Source of the DNA: Pegoplata infirma
Taxonomy: Eukaryota; Arthropoda; Insecta; Diptera; Anthomyiidae
Length of the DNA: 64,000 nt
Assembly: GCA_963921195.1 (NCBI GenBank)
Contig: OY992537.1
Location: 82,721,287-82,785,286 of the forward strand
Reading direction: 5' to 3'
Below are positions 22,020 through 36,200 of this stretch, piece after piece. The position numbers were made by a program, and so were the translations under genes. The number at the start of each line of letters is the position of its first letter. Position 1 is the first letter of the stretch. The notes under the pieces were generated by a model. It saw only the letters and a list, made by a program, of their open reading frames with translations. It was not told where the DNA came from and searched no databases.

Positions 22020-22620
22020 GTTAACAACTTTTCAGAACATCAATTTGCGATATTCGGACATTTAGATGAAATGTGTAAGTATCGTATGGGGAAATTGTAG
22101 TTTTTTTGACGTTTACGTGAATTTTGACCACCTTAATGTCCGAAAATTGTAAATTGATATTCAGCAAAGTTGTAAAATTAATCTTGATAACTTCGCTGAA
22201 CATCACTTTGCGATATTCGGACATTTAGTAAGCCAAAATGCATGAAAAATGGATACAAACCAACAATAAGTTTTTACAATAAGTTTTTGTGAAAAACCAA
22301 CCGTTTTTCGATATGTATGGAAATTGTAATTTTTATGCTTTTTTGTGCATTTTGAACATCTAAATTTCCGAATCATTTTCGCAAAGTTATTAAGAATAAT
22401 GCTGGCTACAATTTTGGCAATGATGAATTTGCGATGTTCGGACATTAAGATGATCAAAATTAACAAAAAAAGGCACACAAAATCACAATTTCTCTATACG
22501 ATACTTACTAACTTCATCAAAATGAACGAATATCGCAAAGCAATGTTTTGCAAAGTTTTTAAGCTTAACGCCAGCTACATCTTTGCTGAACTCCATTTGC
22601 GATATTTGGACATTTAGATG
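22020..22620. repeat. Four-unit tandem repeat
   Basis: A motif around TTTGCGATATTCGGACATTTA occurs near 22044, 22206, 22429 and 22596, each preceded by GCAAAG/GCTGAA text and followed by A-rich GGCxAAAAT. Units are about 160-220 bases and also contain inverse-complement phrases such as GAATATCGCAAAGCA (22527). A degenerate complex tandem repeat without coding capacity; ORFs here come from the repeat. Confidence 0.65.
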
Positions 22621-22981
22621 GCCAAAATATACGAAAAAGGCACAGAAAAATGCAATTTCACCTATAACTTCAAATTGATATATCTCGATTACTAGAGCTA
22701 ACCCAGCGAAACGCCGGGACGCGTATATCTTTTTTTTTGACCGATATAACTTTCCCCGGTATGCAGAACACCCGCCGATTTGGGCTGTCGCACAGAGTTA
22801 TTAAACAAAATATGTATGAAAAAAAAATTATGAAAAAAAAATCATGAAAAAAAAAATTTGACGTCAAAAAAAAAAAAATATTGATGAGAAAAAAAAATAT
22901 TAATGAAAAAAAAAAAAAAATATTGATGAAAACAAATTGGGATTAGAAATAAACAAAAATGTTTATAAACACAAAAAAACT
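22621..22981. repeat. GATGAAAAAA-rich low-complexity DNA
   Basis: From 22810 the text is a run of ATTGATGAAAAAAAA-like words. The same kind of text continues at 36980-37220 on the other side of LINE B and at 51270-51590, in the interior of the palindrome-bearing element. The LINE therefore probably inserted into one such element. Confidence 0.6.
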
Positions 22982-22992
22982 TATTAAGAAAT
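22982..22992 (+). repeat. Candidate target-site duplication of LINE B (left)
   Basis: TATTAAGAAAT here is identical to 36969-36979, immediately beyond the 3' end of LINE B. Because the DNA is AT-rich, chance cannot be excluded, but position at the LINE terminus and similar flanking DNA on both sides support it. Confidence 0.55.
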
Positions 22993-23495
22993 TTTTCTTC
23001 TTCTTTCGTTTGTAAAGTGAAGACGTGTTTTGGCTTGCTCTATTTTAAAGTCTTTTTTTGGTGGTTTTTCGAACACTGGGATAAGTTTTTTTGGTATCTT
23101 TTTGTGAGGGTGAACGAGTATTCTTTTTATAACTCGAAATAGTTTGATTTTTGGTGAGTTTTGGCACGGTTTTCTTTGTTTTTTCAAAACAATTTACACT
23201 GGAAGTTTTTTTTTTTTTTTTCTATTGGAATTATAATTTTGATTTTTCTCTTTTTGCATTTTTCTTATAAATGCGGTTGTGTTCCTTTGTTTACTTGTGT
23301 TCTTTTTCGGAGTGATTTTATTTAAAATAAATGACAATCAATGTGGTTGAAACATATGTTTTTTTGTTATGTAGGTGAAACCTGCACTGCTTTTATAAAT
23401 TAACAAATGTTTCATTCCAATTTGTTCCTTTTTGCAAAAGTGTGAAACTAACAACAAAAAAATTTTTTTTTTTTTTTTGCTGTTCTTAACAAGTA

Positions 23496-23500
<5 letters not shown>

Positions 23501-23526
<26 letters not shown>

Positions 23527-23537
23527 CATTATTATTA

Positions 23538-23620
<83 letters not shown>
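23501..23620. repeat. (ATT)n array 1, 120 bp
   Basis: About 40 ATT units with two T-to-C interruptions near 23527 and 23539. It is followed by the 160-bp fragment whose minus-strand reading runs into it as an AAT tail. Confidence 0.95.
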
Positions 23621-24378
<758 letters not shown>

Positions 24379-24645
24379 GTCGAGTGTTCATTGCAAGCGG
24401 ACGTGTCTTTTTAGTGCTCCAGAAAAAAAACATAAAATCGTACAAACAAAACGCCGAAAAATATAAAAAAATATACAAAAAAACGTTCAATAAAAAACCA
24501 TATTTAAAATCATTTCAATAAGTGAAATAAACAATATATTTGAAGTGTTAATTACAAAAATAAACAAATAATTTAATTTTTGATTTGCCATTTTTCCCTT
24601 TTTTCATTTAATTACATCAAAAAAGCATAAAAACAGTAAACGAAC

Positions 24646-25812
24646 ATGAATAATAACGAAAATTATCTCTCCACCACAAGTGCTCTTTGTAATCAGTGTA
24701 ACAAGTCTCTTCCTACAACAGGAGATTATGTTAAATGTAGCCACTGCTCTTCGCGGTATCATTATTCCCCCTGCTCAACCCTTGCTGCATCTACATACGC
24801 CGTGATGAACGCAGAAAAAAAATCTATTTGGAAGTGCCACAAGTGTAGAGAGAGGAGTAAATCGAACACTAAATCTCCAAACAGCTCATACCACTCATTT
24901 ACGTATGAAGAAAATAAACAACAACAGCAAGAGCAACAAGCAAGTAAACAAGTGAGAGTAGATGATGATAACCAGGGTGGTATCAATTCGGGATCGAAAC
25001 GATTCAAAGATACCCTTTACCCTACCAACCAAACTGATGTTTCAGAAATCAAGTCTGATATAAATTCTTTAAAAACGAATGTATCAAAGGACATGAATGA
25101 AATAAAAGATAGCATAAACCAACTAGCTAACAACTTAACCTCTTCACAAAATTCACTCCGAGAAGATATGGCTAACGCTTTTATAAAGCTAACAGAAACA
25201 ATGGCTAATCTTTCTACTCAGGTCAACGAGCTTAAAGAACATAACAAGGAAAAAGATGTTAAAATTCAAATTATGGAAAAAAGAGTCAATACACTTGAAC
25301 AACAACTGCTAAGTAAAAGCATAGAAATAAAAAACCTCCAAAATAATGAAATATCCCCAATTGATGTTATCAAAACAATCGGTGCCTCTGTTGACGTTAA
25401 TATGCAAGACTCCGATATAAGTAATGCGTACAGGCTAAAAAAGCAAGACAAAATAATAATTGAATTTTGTTCTTTGAATAAAAAACTTGAGTTAATGTCC
25501 AAAATACGTGGTCATAGGGTAGCCAGAGAAATATTCAACACTCAAACAACAAACACCAATGCCGGTAATAACAACAACACCAACAACAATAACGATGTCA
25601 ACCAAAGATACAAAGATGCAAACAATCATGTCTTTATTAATGACGTACTTTCCCCCCACAACCGACGGCTATTGTGGCAAGCCAAAATCAAAGCTAAAGA
25701 AAGTGGATGGCAATTTGTGTGGGTACGAAATGGTCACTTATTTGCTAAAAAAAATGAAAATTCTACTGCTTTACTTATTTTAAACGTATGTGATATTGAA
25801 CTCATCGCTTAA
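24646..25812 (+). CDS. LINE A ORF1: PHD-finger, coiled-coil, FP-like protein
   Basis: 388 residues. Residues 15-67 form a PHD-type zinc finger (C15, C18, C31, C34, H39, C43, C64, C67). A glutamine-rich linker, then a long coiled coil (about 125-230) for self-association follow. The C-terminal part (about 235-385) resembles the baculovirus FP-like domain often fused to PHD fingers in insect LINE ORF1 proteins (FINDVLSPHNRRLLWQAK, FVWVRNGHLFAKK). Its presumed role is binding element RNA and chaperoning integration; the PHD finger might bind chromatin, which is inference. Start is the first ATG after the 5' UTR. No interruptions. Confidence 0.88.
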   Translation: MNNNENYLSTTSALCNQCNKSLPTTGDYVKCSHCSSRYHYSPCSTLAASTYAVMNAEKKSIWKCHKCRERSKSNTKSPNSSYHSFTYEENKQQQQEQQASKQVRVDDDNQGGINSGSKRFKDTLYPTNQTDVSEIKSDINSLKTNVSKDMNEIKDSINQLANNLTSSQNSLREDMANAFIKLTETMANLSTQVNELKEHNKEKDVKIQIMEKRVNTLEQQLLSKSIEIKNLQNNEISPIDVIKTIGASVDVNMQDSDISNAYRLKKQDKIIIEFCSLNKKLELMSKIRGHRVAREIFNTQTTNTNAGNNNNTNNNNDVNQRYKDANNHVFINDVLSPHNRRLLWQAKIKAKESGWQFVWVRNGHLFAKKNENSTALLILNVCDIELIA

Positions 25813-25945
25813 AAAAAAATATAATAAAAACTCTTAAAAATTTTTCAGTTTTAAAAATAAATTTTTAATAAAAAAAAAAATCAAAAACTACTCTTTTTTT
25901 TCACAAACTTTTTGTTTTTATCATATTTAAAAAAAAAAAAAAAAA
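25813..25945 (+). other. Inter-ORF spacer of LINE A
   Basis: 133 bases of A/T-rich DNA with several A runs and no ORF. Unlike the other LINEs here the two ORFs do not overlap, so ORF2 would need internal entry or another form of reinitiation. The A run of 19 directly before the ORF2 ATG is notable. Confidence 0.7.
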
Positions 25946-28930
25946 ATGGACAATATAATCGCTCAGCAAGTTGACAATTTAAGTCAAATTAATTCAAAAT
26001 ACTTAAGTTATCCCTTTTCCATAATTTATTTAAATATTCGTTCTTTGCGCACAAATTTTAATAATTTTTTAGCAACAATCCATGGCATAATAAACCGCAT
26101 TCAAATAATAGTTCTTGTAGAAACAAACATAGAGGAAAACGAAAACTCTTTTTACAATATAGATGGGTTTAACTCTGTATTCAACAATAGATACAACAGA
26201 GGGGGAGGAGGTATAGCAGTGTACATTAAAGAGACAATCCCATACACAAAGATTTTATTAACATTAGCCTCTTTTGAATCTCTACACCTAAACATAAATT
26301 TAAAACCAAATGAAAACATTTCTCTTCTTGCAATCTACCGACCACCAGATCTAAACGAAAACAAATTTATAAAAGAATTGGATAATGTTCTTCGTACAGA
26401 AAAGAAACAACATAAAACGATCGTAATAGGAGATATAAATATAGATCTCTTAACTGAAAATTCTCTTAGGACTAAATATCTTGATATGATTTCATCTAAT
26501 GGCATGCATAGCCTAATTAATGAATGTACAAGAGAAGATTTAATAAGAAACACACACACTTGCATAGATCATATATTAATCAGGAGCAAAAATATAAACA
26601 CACACACTTATGCGTCTATAGTTAAAACTAAGATCTCAGATCATTATGTTCTCTTTTGCAGTCTCTCTGAGAATGAGAATGAAGTTACAAATAAACAACA
26701 GCTAAACGATTCTCTTAGTAATCAAATATGTAAAAATAAAGTCAAAAGCCTGATATGTACAACCAACTGGAGCGAAGTGCAAAAATATACAAACCCAAAT
26801 GAAATGTTTAATGCATTAAATGAAAAATTTAATATAATCTATGAAAATTCAAAAATAAATGTGAAAAAAATAAAAAACAGAAAATCTAACCCGTGGATAA
26901 ATGAAGATTTAAAAAAATGTTGCGAAATTAGGGATAAACTTTACAAAAAATGGCTAAATAATAAAAATAATAAATCAAATGAAAATGAATATAAAAAATA
27001 CAGAAATTCTCTAAACAAAAAATTAAATTATACAAAAAATGTTTATTATAAACAGAAATTTTTCGAAAACAGATACAATATACGAATAACTTGGCAAATA
27101 ATAAACCAAATAATCGGTAAAAAAACAAATAATATCGATAGTGTAATATTAAAAAACTTTCAAAATATGGACTTACCGGAAATATGCAATAATTTTGCTA
27201 CAAATTTTAATGAAAATGTTGCAAAAATTACACATAATTGTGATATAAATACAATTAATCACATACCAATAACACTGCAAAATTCTTTTTATTTAACACT
27301 CACAAACGAGGAAGAAATGTTTAACACTTTAAATACACTAAACACCAACAAAAGCGCTGGATTCGACGGAATCAGACCGATTGATTTAAAGAACAATGCC
27401 GGTATAATGACTCCAGTCATAACAAAATTAATAAATAATATAATTAATACTTCGATAATACCAGAAGTATTGAAAATATCACTTGTACGTCCAATATATA
27501 AAAGCGGCACAAAATCAGACTGCAATAATTACCGGCCAATATCTATTCTACCCGTTATTGAAAAGATCATGGAAGAAATTGTGTGTAGACGCCTAACAAA
27601 TTTTATAACCAAGTATAATATAATCAACAAAAACCAATTCGGATTCCAAAAAGGAAAGAACATAAACAAACTGCTAGGAAACTTTGCAAACTTCATAAAT
27701 GAACAATTAAGTAAAAGTCACCACTGCCTAACTTTGTTCATTGATTTCAGCAAAGCATTTGATACGCTTTCACATGAAAATCTGCTAATGATGCTGGAAA
27801 AAATTGGAATTCGTGGAACTGGTTTAGAGTGGTTCAAAAGTTACCTTACACTCAGAAAATATTACGTGAAAGTTTCGGATAATTTGAGTAATGAAATTGG
27901 CACAATTTGCGGAGTACCACAGGGTTCAAAATTAGGTCCAATACTTTATATCATCTACTCCAATGAATTACTAAATGCACTAACAATGAGTCAAACATAT
28001 GCATATGCCGATGATACTGCTATTGTGGTAGCACATAAAAACATTGAGGATGCTTCAAGAATCATGCAGCATCAGCTAGATACTGCCGTTAGATGGTGTC
28101 ACGATCATGGTCTTATAATAAACTCAACCAAGACGAAACTCATGCATATCAAACCTCCACGCATGCGCTATACTGATATAAACATCAAATTTCACTCCAC
28201 AGAATGTCTTCACAAATACAAAACGAATAATTTCAACTACAAAGATGATAATTGCACTACTAAAATAGAAATTGTTAACACATACAAATATCTTGGGGTA
28301 TATGTTGACCAGAATTTCAAATGGAATACTCATATAGAAGAAGTCCGTAAAAAATTGAGAAAAGCAGCGTATATGCTACACCATTTAAGCTACTGTTCAA
28401 ACAAATCTATCTTGAGGCAAGTATACTTCTCGCTAGCTGAATCTCATATTCGCCATGGGATAACCGCCTGGGGAGGCTCAACATATTGTAGACTACTCCA
28501 ACAAACACAAAATCAATTGCTAAAAATTTTAAATGCAAATTTAAACAATCAACACCAAATATCAACAAGAAACAACACAACAACAACAAACAATGCTAAT
28601 GAAATTATAAACAACACAACAACAAATGATGACAACAACAATATAGCGAAAAATTTACATCTTCTAAATATCAACAACATATACTATACTACTATGGCTA
28701 TCGAATTCTACAACGACTCAAGGTTTCTACGCAAAATAGATCACACCCATCAAACACGAAGAAATGTCGAAGGAAGATACCAAGTCCAAAGATACACCAA
28801 CAACTACGGAAAAAACACCTTATCGGTCATTCTGCCCACAATTTTCAACCAAATGCCAGATGATGTCATAAATTCAACAAATACTAACAAAAACAAATTA
28901 TTTAAAAAATTTTTTATAACACAGCAATGA
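25946..28930 (+). CDS. LINE A ORF2: endonuclease-reverse transcriptase
   Basis: 994 residues. Endonuclease domain about 25-240 with N30, E59, D163/N165 (GDINID) and D232-H233 (SDH). Reverse transcriptase about 500-770: NNYRPISILP, LFIDFSKAFD (catalytic D600), GVPQGSKLGP and YADD (D689-D690). The C-terminal part holds a thumb-like region (YKYLGVYVDQNFKW) and an Asn/Thr-rich low-complexity insert (about 870-905). No RNase H. It would carry out target-primed reverse transcription of LINE A RNA. All catalytic residues are present and the frame is uninterrupted, so the protein looks functional. A-rich codon use is typical of this element. Confidence 0.92.
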   Translation: MDNIIAQQVDNLSQINSKYLSYPFSIIYLNIRSLRTNFNNFLATIHGIINRIQIIVLVETNIEENENSFYNIDGFNSVFNNRYNRGGGGIAVYIKETIPYTKILLTLASFESLHLNINLKPNENISLLAIYRPPDLNENKFIKELDNVLRTEKKQHKTIVIGDINIDLLTENSLRTKYLDMISSNGMHSLINECTREDLIRNTHTCIDHILIRSKNINTHTYASIVKTKISDHYVLFCSLSENENEVTNKQQLNDSLSNQICKNKVKSLICTTNWSEVQKYTNPNEMFNALNEKFNIIYENSKINVKKIKNRKSNPWINEDLKKCCEIRDKLYKKWLNNKNNKSNENEYKKYRNSLNKKLNYTKNVYYKQKFFENRYNIRITWQIINQIIGKKTNNIDSVILKNFQNMDLPEICNNFATNFNENVAKITHNCDINTINHIPITLQNSFYLTLTNEEEMFNTLNTLNTNKSAGFDGIRPIDLKNNAGIMTPVITKLINNIINTSIIPEVLKISLVRPIYKSGTKSDCNNYRPISILPVIEKIMEEIVCRRLTNFITKYNIINKNQFGFQKGKNINKLLGNFANFINEQLSKSHHCLTLFIDFSKAFDTLSHENLLMMLEKIGIRGTGLEWFKSYLTLRKYYVKVSDNLSNEIGTICGVPQGSKLGPILYIIYSNELLNALTMSQTYAYADDTAIVVAHKNIEDASRIMQHQLDTAVRWCHDHGLIINSTKTKLMHIKPPRMRYTDINIKFHSTECLHKYKTNNFNYKDDNCTTKIEIVNTYKYLGVYVDQNFKWNTHIEEVRKKLRKAAYMLHHLSYCSNKSILRQVYFSLAESHIRHGITAWGGSTYCRLLQQTQNQLLKILNANLNNQHQISTRNNTTTTNNANEIINNTTTNDDNNNIAKNLHLLNINNIYYTTMAIEFYNDSRFLRKIDHTHQTRRNVEGRYQVQRYTNNYGKNTLSVILPTIFNQMPDDVINSTNTNKNKLFKKFFITQQ

Positions 28931-29051
28931 ATGCTCTTAAGAAAACTTAAATTTAACAAAATATTTAAATTATTTCCTGCAGACAAGCCCTTACGGCTTC
29001 GCAAGGTTACTAATTTTCATGAAATGTAAATTTAAAATGAATAATAAATGA

Positions 29052-31663
<2,612 letters not shown>

Positions 31664-33289
31664 ATGTCCGATACAAACTCTAATACTTTGAACCTTACTA
31701 CCGATGATGAGCTACAATCGCAATCTTCAAGTAAGTCTTCAAAGTCCTGGAAGAATGCCAAGCTTAATTTTAAACGATTAAGCAAAAAGGAAATTTTGAC
31801 TGAAGGCGAAAGGATTCGTTTGGCTTCGGCCAAAAAAGTTCTTGAAGAATTTGGGAGTAATAAGTCGGTGGCAACAAAGGCGGGGAGTGAGCATCGCTCC
31901 CTAGTAGATGCTATGAAAGGTGTAGGAGTGACTGGAGAGAAAGTTTCTGAGTCCGCATCTAATGCAGACTCTGACATTTTTCGAAAAGTCACGGAATCTT
32001 TGAAAACTTTAAATAAGCTAGATGGAAAGGACAGTAGTCTTTTGAGTGTAGACGATAAGCGAAGATTAGAAAAGGCTCGGGAAGTAGTATCGAAGTGGAG
32101 TCAAATTAAGATGGATATTGACACTAACCTCGATAAAAAAGAAGGTAATGATAAACTCGAATCTGTTGTAAATAATAAATTAACAATTCCACTAGTTTTA
32201 GCCACAGCTGAAACAGGGACATTGCGGTATGACAAGCCACTTAGCTCGTCTGCCGAATCTTTAGGTAATACAATGACTACGCGGAAAGACAAGCCACTAA
32301 GCTCGTCTTCCGAAGTCTTAGGCAAGATAGGTGAAATAAATCAGGAAACCATTAACCTATCCTCTCCACTATCTTTAGCCACAGCTGAAGTAGTTGGGGA
32401 GAACCGAATTCGGAAAGAAAAGCCACTAAGCTATTCTTCCGATTCGTGGGTTAAAAATGGTCTAGAACAGAATTCGACCTTGATTGCATCCAGCCCTTTG
32501 TCAAAATCTAAAGGAAATTCGAGTACTACTCTTATTCTGGAAGAAGATGGTAAAGGGTTAGCGATTCCGGTAGATGAGGGGTCACTTAACCCTAATTCCG
32601 AGGAACCTGGTTGCAGCAAGCGAGACAGGACTAAAGACAGCGGTACGCCAGAAATTACAGTCGTGAAAAAAACTAAGACGGACCTAGGACGTAATGTTTA
32701 TAACGACGGGTGTATAGGTGTTGCGATTATTGACGAGGGAACATCGGACAGACGTATAACGGACGAAAACTGGAAACTTTTGGAGAGTAGGCTAATTTTT
32801 TTAGTTTCGGAGCTGGTACGGGCGGGCACGGACTCCATGCCATATTTTGGTAATATTCAGACGAGAAATGGTTATAAGGTGTTATACTGCAAGACTGGAG
32901 ATACACTTACCTGGCTTAGAGAGACGGTGGGACAACTAGACAGACTTTGGGATGGGGCAAAACTTAGGGTAATACCTGAAGAAGAACTTCCTAGACAGCC
33001 TAGAATTCGAGTTTTTGTTACAGGACCTATTCTACCCAAAGATAGGCTTCTGGACATTTTGATTGCACAGAACCGGCAGGTGTATCCTTCATCAGAATGG
33101 AAAATTTTGAGGATGGATCAACCAACAAGCTCGGGAAGGAGCATAATTCTGGCTGTAAATTTTGAGACGCTGAAGAGGCTAGAATTTAATGGATTTCGTA
33201 TTAGCGTCGGACTAAGCAGCGCCATTGCTAGACCGGTTGTGGAAATGGAGGAACGAACTAGGAATGCTACTGTAAGTAATAATGATTAA
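31664..33289 (+). CDS. LINE B ORF1 (LOA-type, DUF4780-like domain)
   Basis: 541 residues. The N-terminal half is Ser/Lys-rich and disordered, with repeated phrases (LATAE and KPLSSS-type units, about 170-270) and a GCSKRDRTKD basic patch near 305. The C-terminal domain (about 345-525: RRITDENWKLLESRL, YFGNIQTRNGYKVLYC, RIRVFVTGPILPKDRLLDIL, GFRISVGLSSAIARPVVE) I recognise as the DUF4780-type domain of LOA-clade ORF1 proteins. No zinc knuckles. Presumed RNA-binding component of the particle. It ends in an 8-nt overlap with ORF2 (ATGATTAA). Uninterrupted. Confidence 0.85.
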   Translation: MSDTNSNTLNLTTDDELQSQSSSKSSKSWKNAKLNFKRLSKKEILTEGERIRLASAKKVLEEFGSNKSVATKAGSEHRSLVDAMKGVGVTGEKVSESASNADSDIFRKVTESLKTLNKLDGKDSSLLSVDDKRRLEKAREVVSKWSQIKMDIDTNLDKKEGNDKLESVVNNKLTIPLVLATAETGTLRYDKPLSSSAESLGNTMTTRKDKPLSSSSEVLGKIGEINQETINLSSPLSLATAEVVGENRIRKEKPLSYSSDSWVKNGLEQNSTLIASSPLSKSKGNSSTTLILEEDGKGLAIPVDEGSLNPNSEEPGCSKRDRTKDSGTPEITVVKKTKTDLGRNVYNDGCIGVAIIDEGTSDRRITDENWKLLESRLIFLVSELVRAGTDSMPYFGNIQTRNGYKVLYCKTGDTLTWLRETVGQLDRLWDGAKLRVIPEEELPRQPRIRVFVTGPILPKDRLLDILIAQNRQVYPSSEWKILRMDQPTSSGRSIILAVNFETLKRLEFNGFRISVGLSSAIARPVVEMEERTRNATVSNND

Positions 33290-36200
33290 ATTTACACAAA
33301 TAAATCTGCATCATTGTATCGTGGCAACATCTAATTTAATCCTCCACCTAAATAGGTACGACATGGACGTAGCTCTAATCCAAGAGCCATGGGTCAACGG
33401 AACCAGCATAATGGGCCTAGAAAATAAGTCGTATAATAGTTTATATATAATAGATGGTAATAAACCTAGAGCATGCATTTTAGCAAAAAAGAATCTTAAC
33501 TGTTTCATTCTTAACCAATTTTGTAATAGCGATGTCACAACGGTTAAAATTAACAAGGGTACTAAGAATTTTATAATGACGTCCGCTTACTTTGCTAATG
33601 GTGAAGACGGGGTGGGTTCACCACCACCGTTGGTAAGAAAATTGGTGGAATACTGTAAAACTAGGGACATAGAATTTTTAATTGGCTGTGATGCAAACTC
33701 ACATCACACTCTTTGGGGCAGTAGTGATACCAACGATAGAGGGGAAGATCTTCTGGATTTCATTTTAGGAAATAATTTGACGATTTATAACGTAGGTGAT
33801 AAGCCAACTTTTCAAACACGTACTAGAAAAGAGGTTTTGGATTTGACTTTTGGTTCCAAAAGCGGGGTAATGGATTGGAAAGTTTCGGATGAAGTAAGTT
33901 TTTCCGATCACAAGTATATAGAGTTTTCATTACAGACTTCTGAGACTTTGGAGGAAAAGACTTTTAGGAATCCAAGGAGAACTAATTGGAAACAATTTAG
34001 TACTTCTGTAACAAAATCATTGGAAGATAAATCTTTAGCATTTGACAGTATAGACACACTGGAATATTCACTTGAGGTCATCGAACGGACTTTAATTACC
34101 TCCTACAGGGAATCGTGTCCCTTAAGTAGGGCTAGAAATAAAAAAGATCAACCCTGGTGGAACCAGGATTTAAGGGCCTTGCGTAAAGAAGCAAGGAAAG
34201 CTTTTAACAAAGCTAATAAGGACGACGAAGATGAATCATGGGCACAATATAGGAGCAAATTGAGAGCATACAAAAAGGAGCTTAGGAAAGCAAAGAGGGA
34301 AAATTTCGAAAATCTTACGGAGGAATTGATTAATATCAAGGATACCTCAAGATTCAGGAAAATTTTATCTAAACAGGAAAACTTCATTGGCAACATCCGT
34401 ACCTCTGATGGGATTTGGACCGAAACAGAGGAAGAAACGCTTGGGCTGCTCTTCCATACCCACTTTCCCGGATGTATGATTGATCAAAGGGAAATGGAGG
34501 GTTGTTCTTTTGGTTTGAACTCTTTTCAGGAGGTTGAGGATATTATAACAATGGATGCGGTCTCTTGGGCAGTTGGTACATTTGGACCATACAAATCTCC
34601 GGGGATTGATGGAATTTACCCCAAAATGATTTTGGAGGCACTTGATTCTATTGGGGATTATCTTGTTCAAATATATAGAACATGCTTGGCAAGAGCATAC
34701 GTTCCGCTTGCGTGGCGAAAGATAAAGGTTGTTTTTATTCCGAAAGCGGGAAAAATTCAACATTGTACGGCGAAAGATTTTAGGCCAATAAGTCTTTCTT
34801 CTTTTCTTCTTAAAACGTTGGAAAGAATCTTAGATGATTATATAAGGAATTATCTGGATCCTTCTTTTATTTCGGATAAACAACATGCTTACATTAGGGG
34901 CAAATCCGTGGACTCAGCACTTCATACTGCTGTTCAGCATATTGAAAGAGCTCTTTCCTTTAAGGATTACACTCTTGGAGTATTTTTGGACATTGAAGGT
35001 GCTTTTAATAATGTCAAAACAGAGGCTATTTTTAACGCTCTGACTCGGGCAAGGATCCCAACGCCGATCACGAACTGGCTGATGAGGATGTTAACAAATA
35101 GACACGTGACATCGGAACTGGGTAATGCTAAACTTCAGGCAATGGCAACGAGAGGGACACCACAAGGTGGAGTTATTTCTCCATTATTATGGCTCCTAGT
35201 TGTAAATGAGATTTTGGGGAAACTAGAGGAAACTGGAGTAACTCTTGTGGCTTACGCTGATGATGTAGTAATATTATCTTCAGGTAAATTCCTTAACACT
35301 GTCTCTGAGGTACTTGGAAATGCTCTGAAAACGCTCTCATCATGGGCAAGAGATTGTGGTCTCAACGTGAACCCGGCAAAAACTGAGCTGGTGCTTTTCA
35401 CAAGGAGAAGGATTATCCCAGCTTTTAGTCCTCCTAAACTAAATGGCACTGTTTTAGCATTGTCAGACTCTGCCAAATTTTTAGGGGTTATCTTTGATAA
35501 AAAACTCGACTGGGTGGCAAACTTGAAGGAGCGTGTAAGGAAAACTTTTGCTGCACTATACACGTGTCGGAAATTGGTGGGCAGGAAATGGGGACTACAA
35601 CCAAAGCTCTTTCTATGGTTATACTCGGCTATAATTCGACCAGTGATGACGTATGGTTGCCATGTGTGGTGGCCAGTTGTTGATCATAGAGTACATGCGG
35701 ATAAGATCAAGAGAGTTAACAGAATAGCCCTGCTCAGTCTCACAGGCGCGATGAGTACGACTTCTACTGACGCATTGGAAATACTACTAAACATCGCACC
35801 CTTAGATATTCACTTGAAGGAGAATGCTGCGATTACTCTTAATAGACTATGTCAAACAGGATCACTGAAAAACAGACAAGTACGACATATGGAACTTATA
35901 AGTGGCACTGAAAGGAACACTATTACTGATTATATTACTCCACGTAATGTTGTAAATGGGAGATTAAACATTGAAATCCCTTCATTGGATGATTGGCTCA
36001 ATGATCAGGTGGAGTTCTATCCAATTAATGTCTACACGGATGGTTCTAAAATGGCAAGTGGTACAGGCAGTGGCTTCCACTGCAATGAACTTAACATGGA
36101 AGGTTCATTTCGACTTGATAATGATTGCAGTATTTTTCAAGCTGAAATTTACGCTATTATCAAAGCAGCGGAGCAGCTTTCAATGTCACCAATATACAGA

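Noticed and set aside
34365..34763. 132-residue minus-strand ORF within LINE B ORF2
   Set aside because: Antisense shadow of the intact ORF2.
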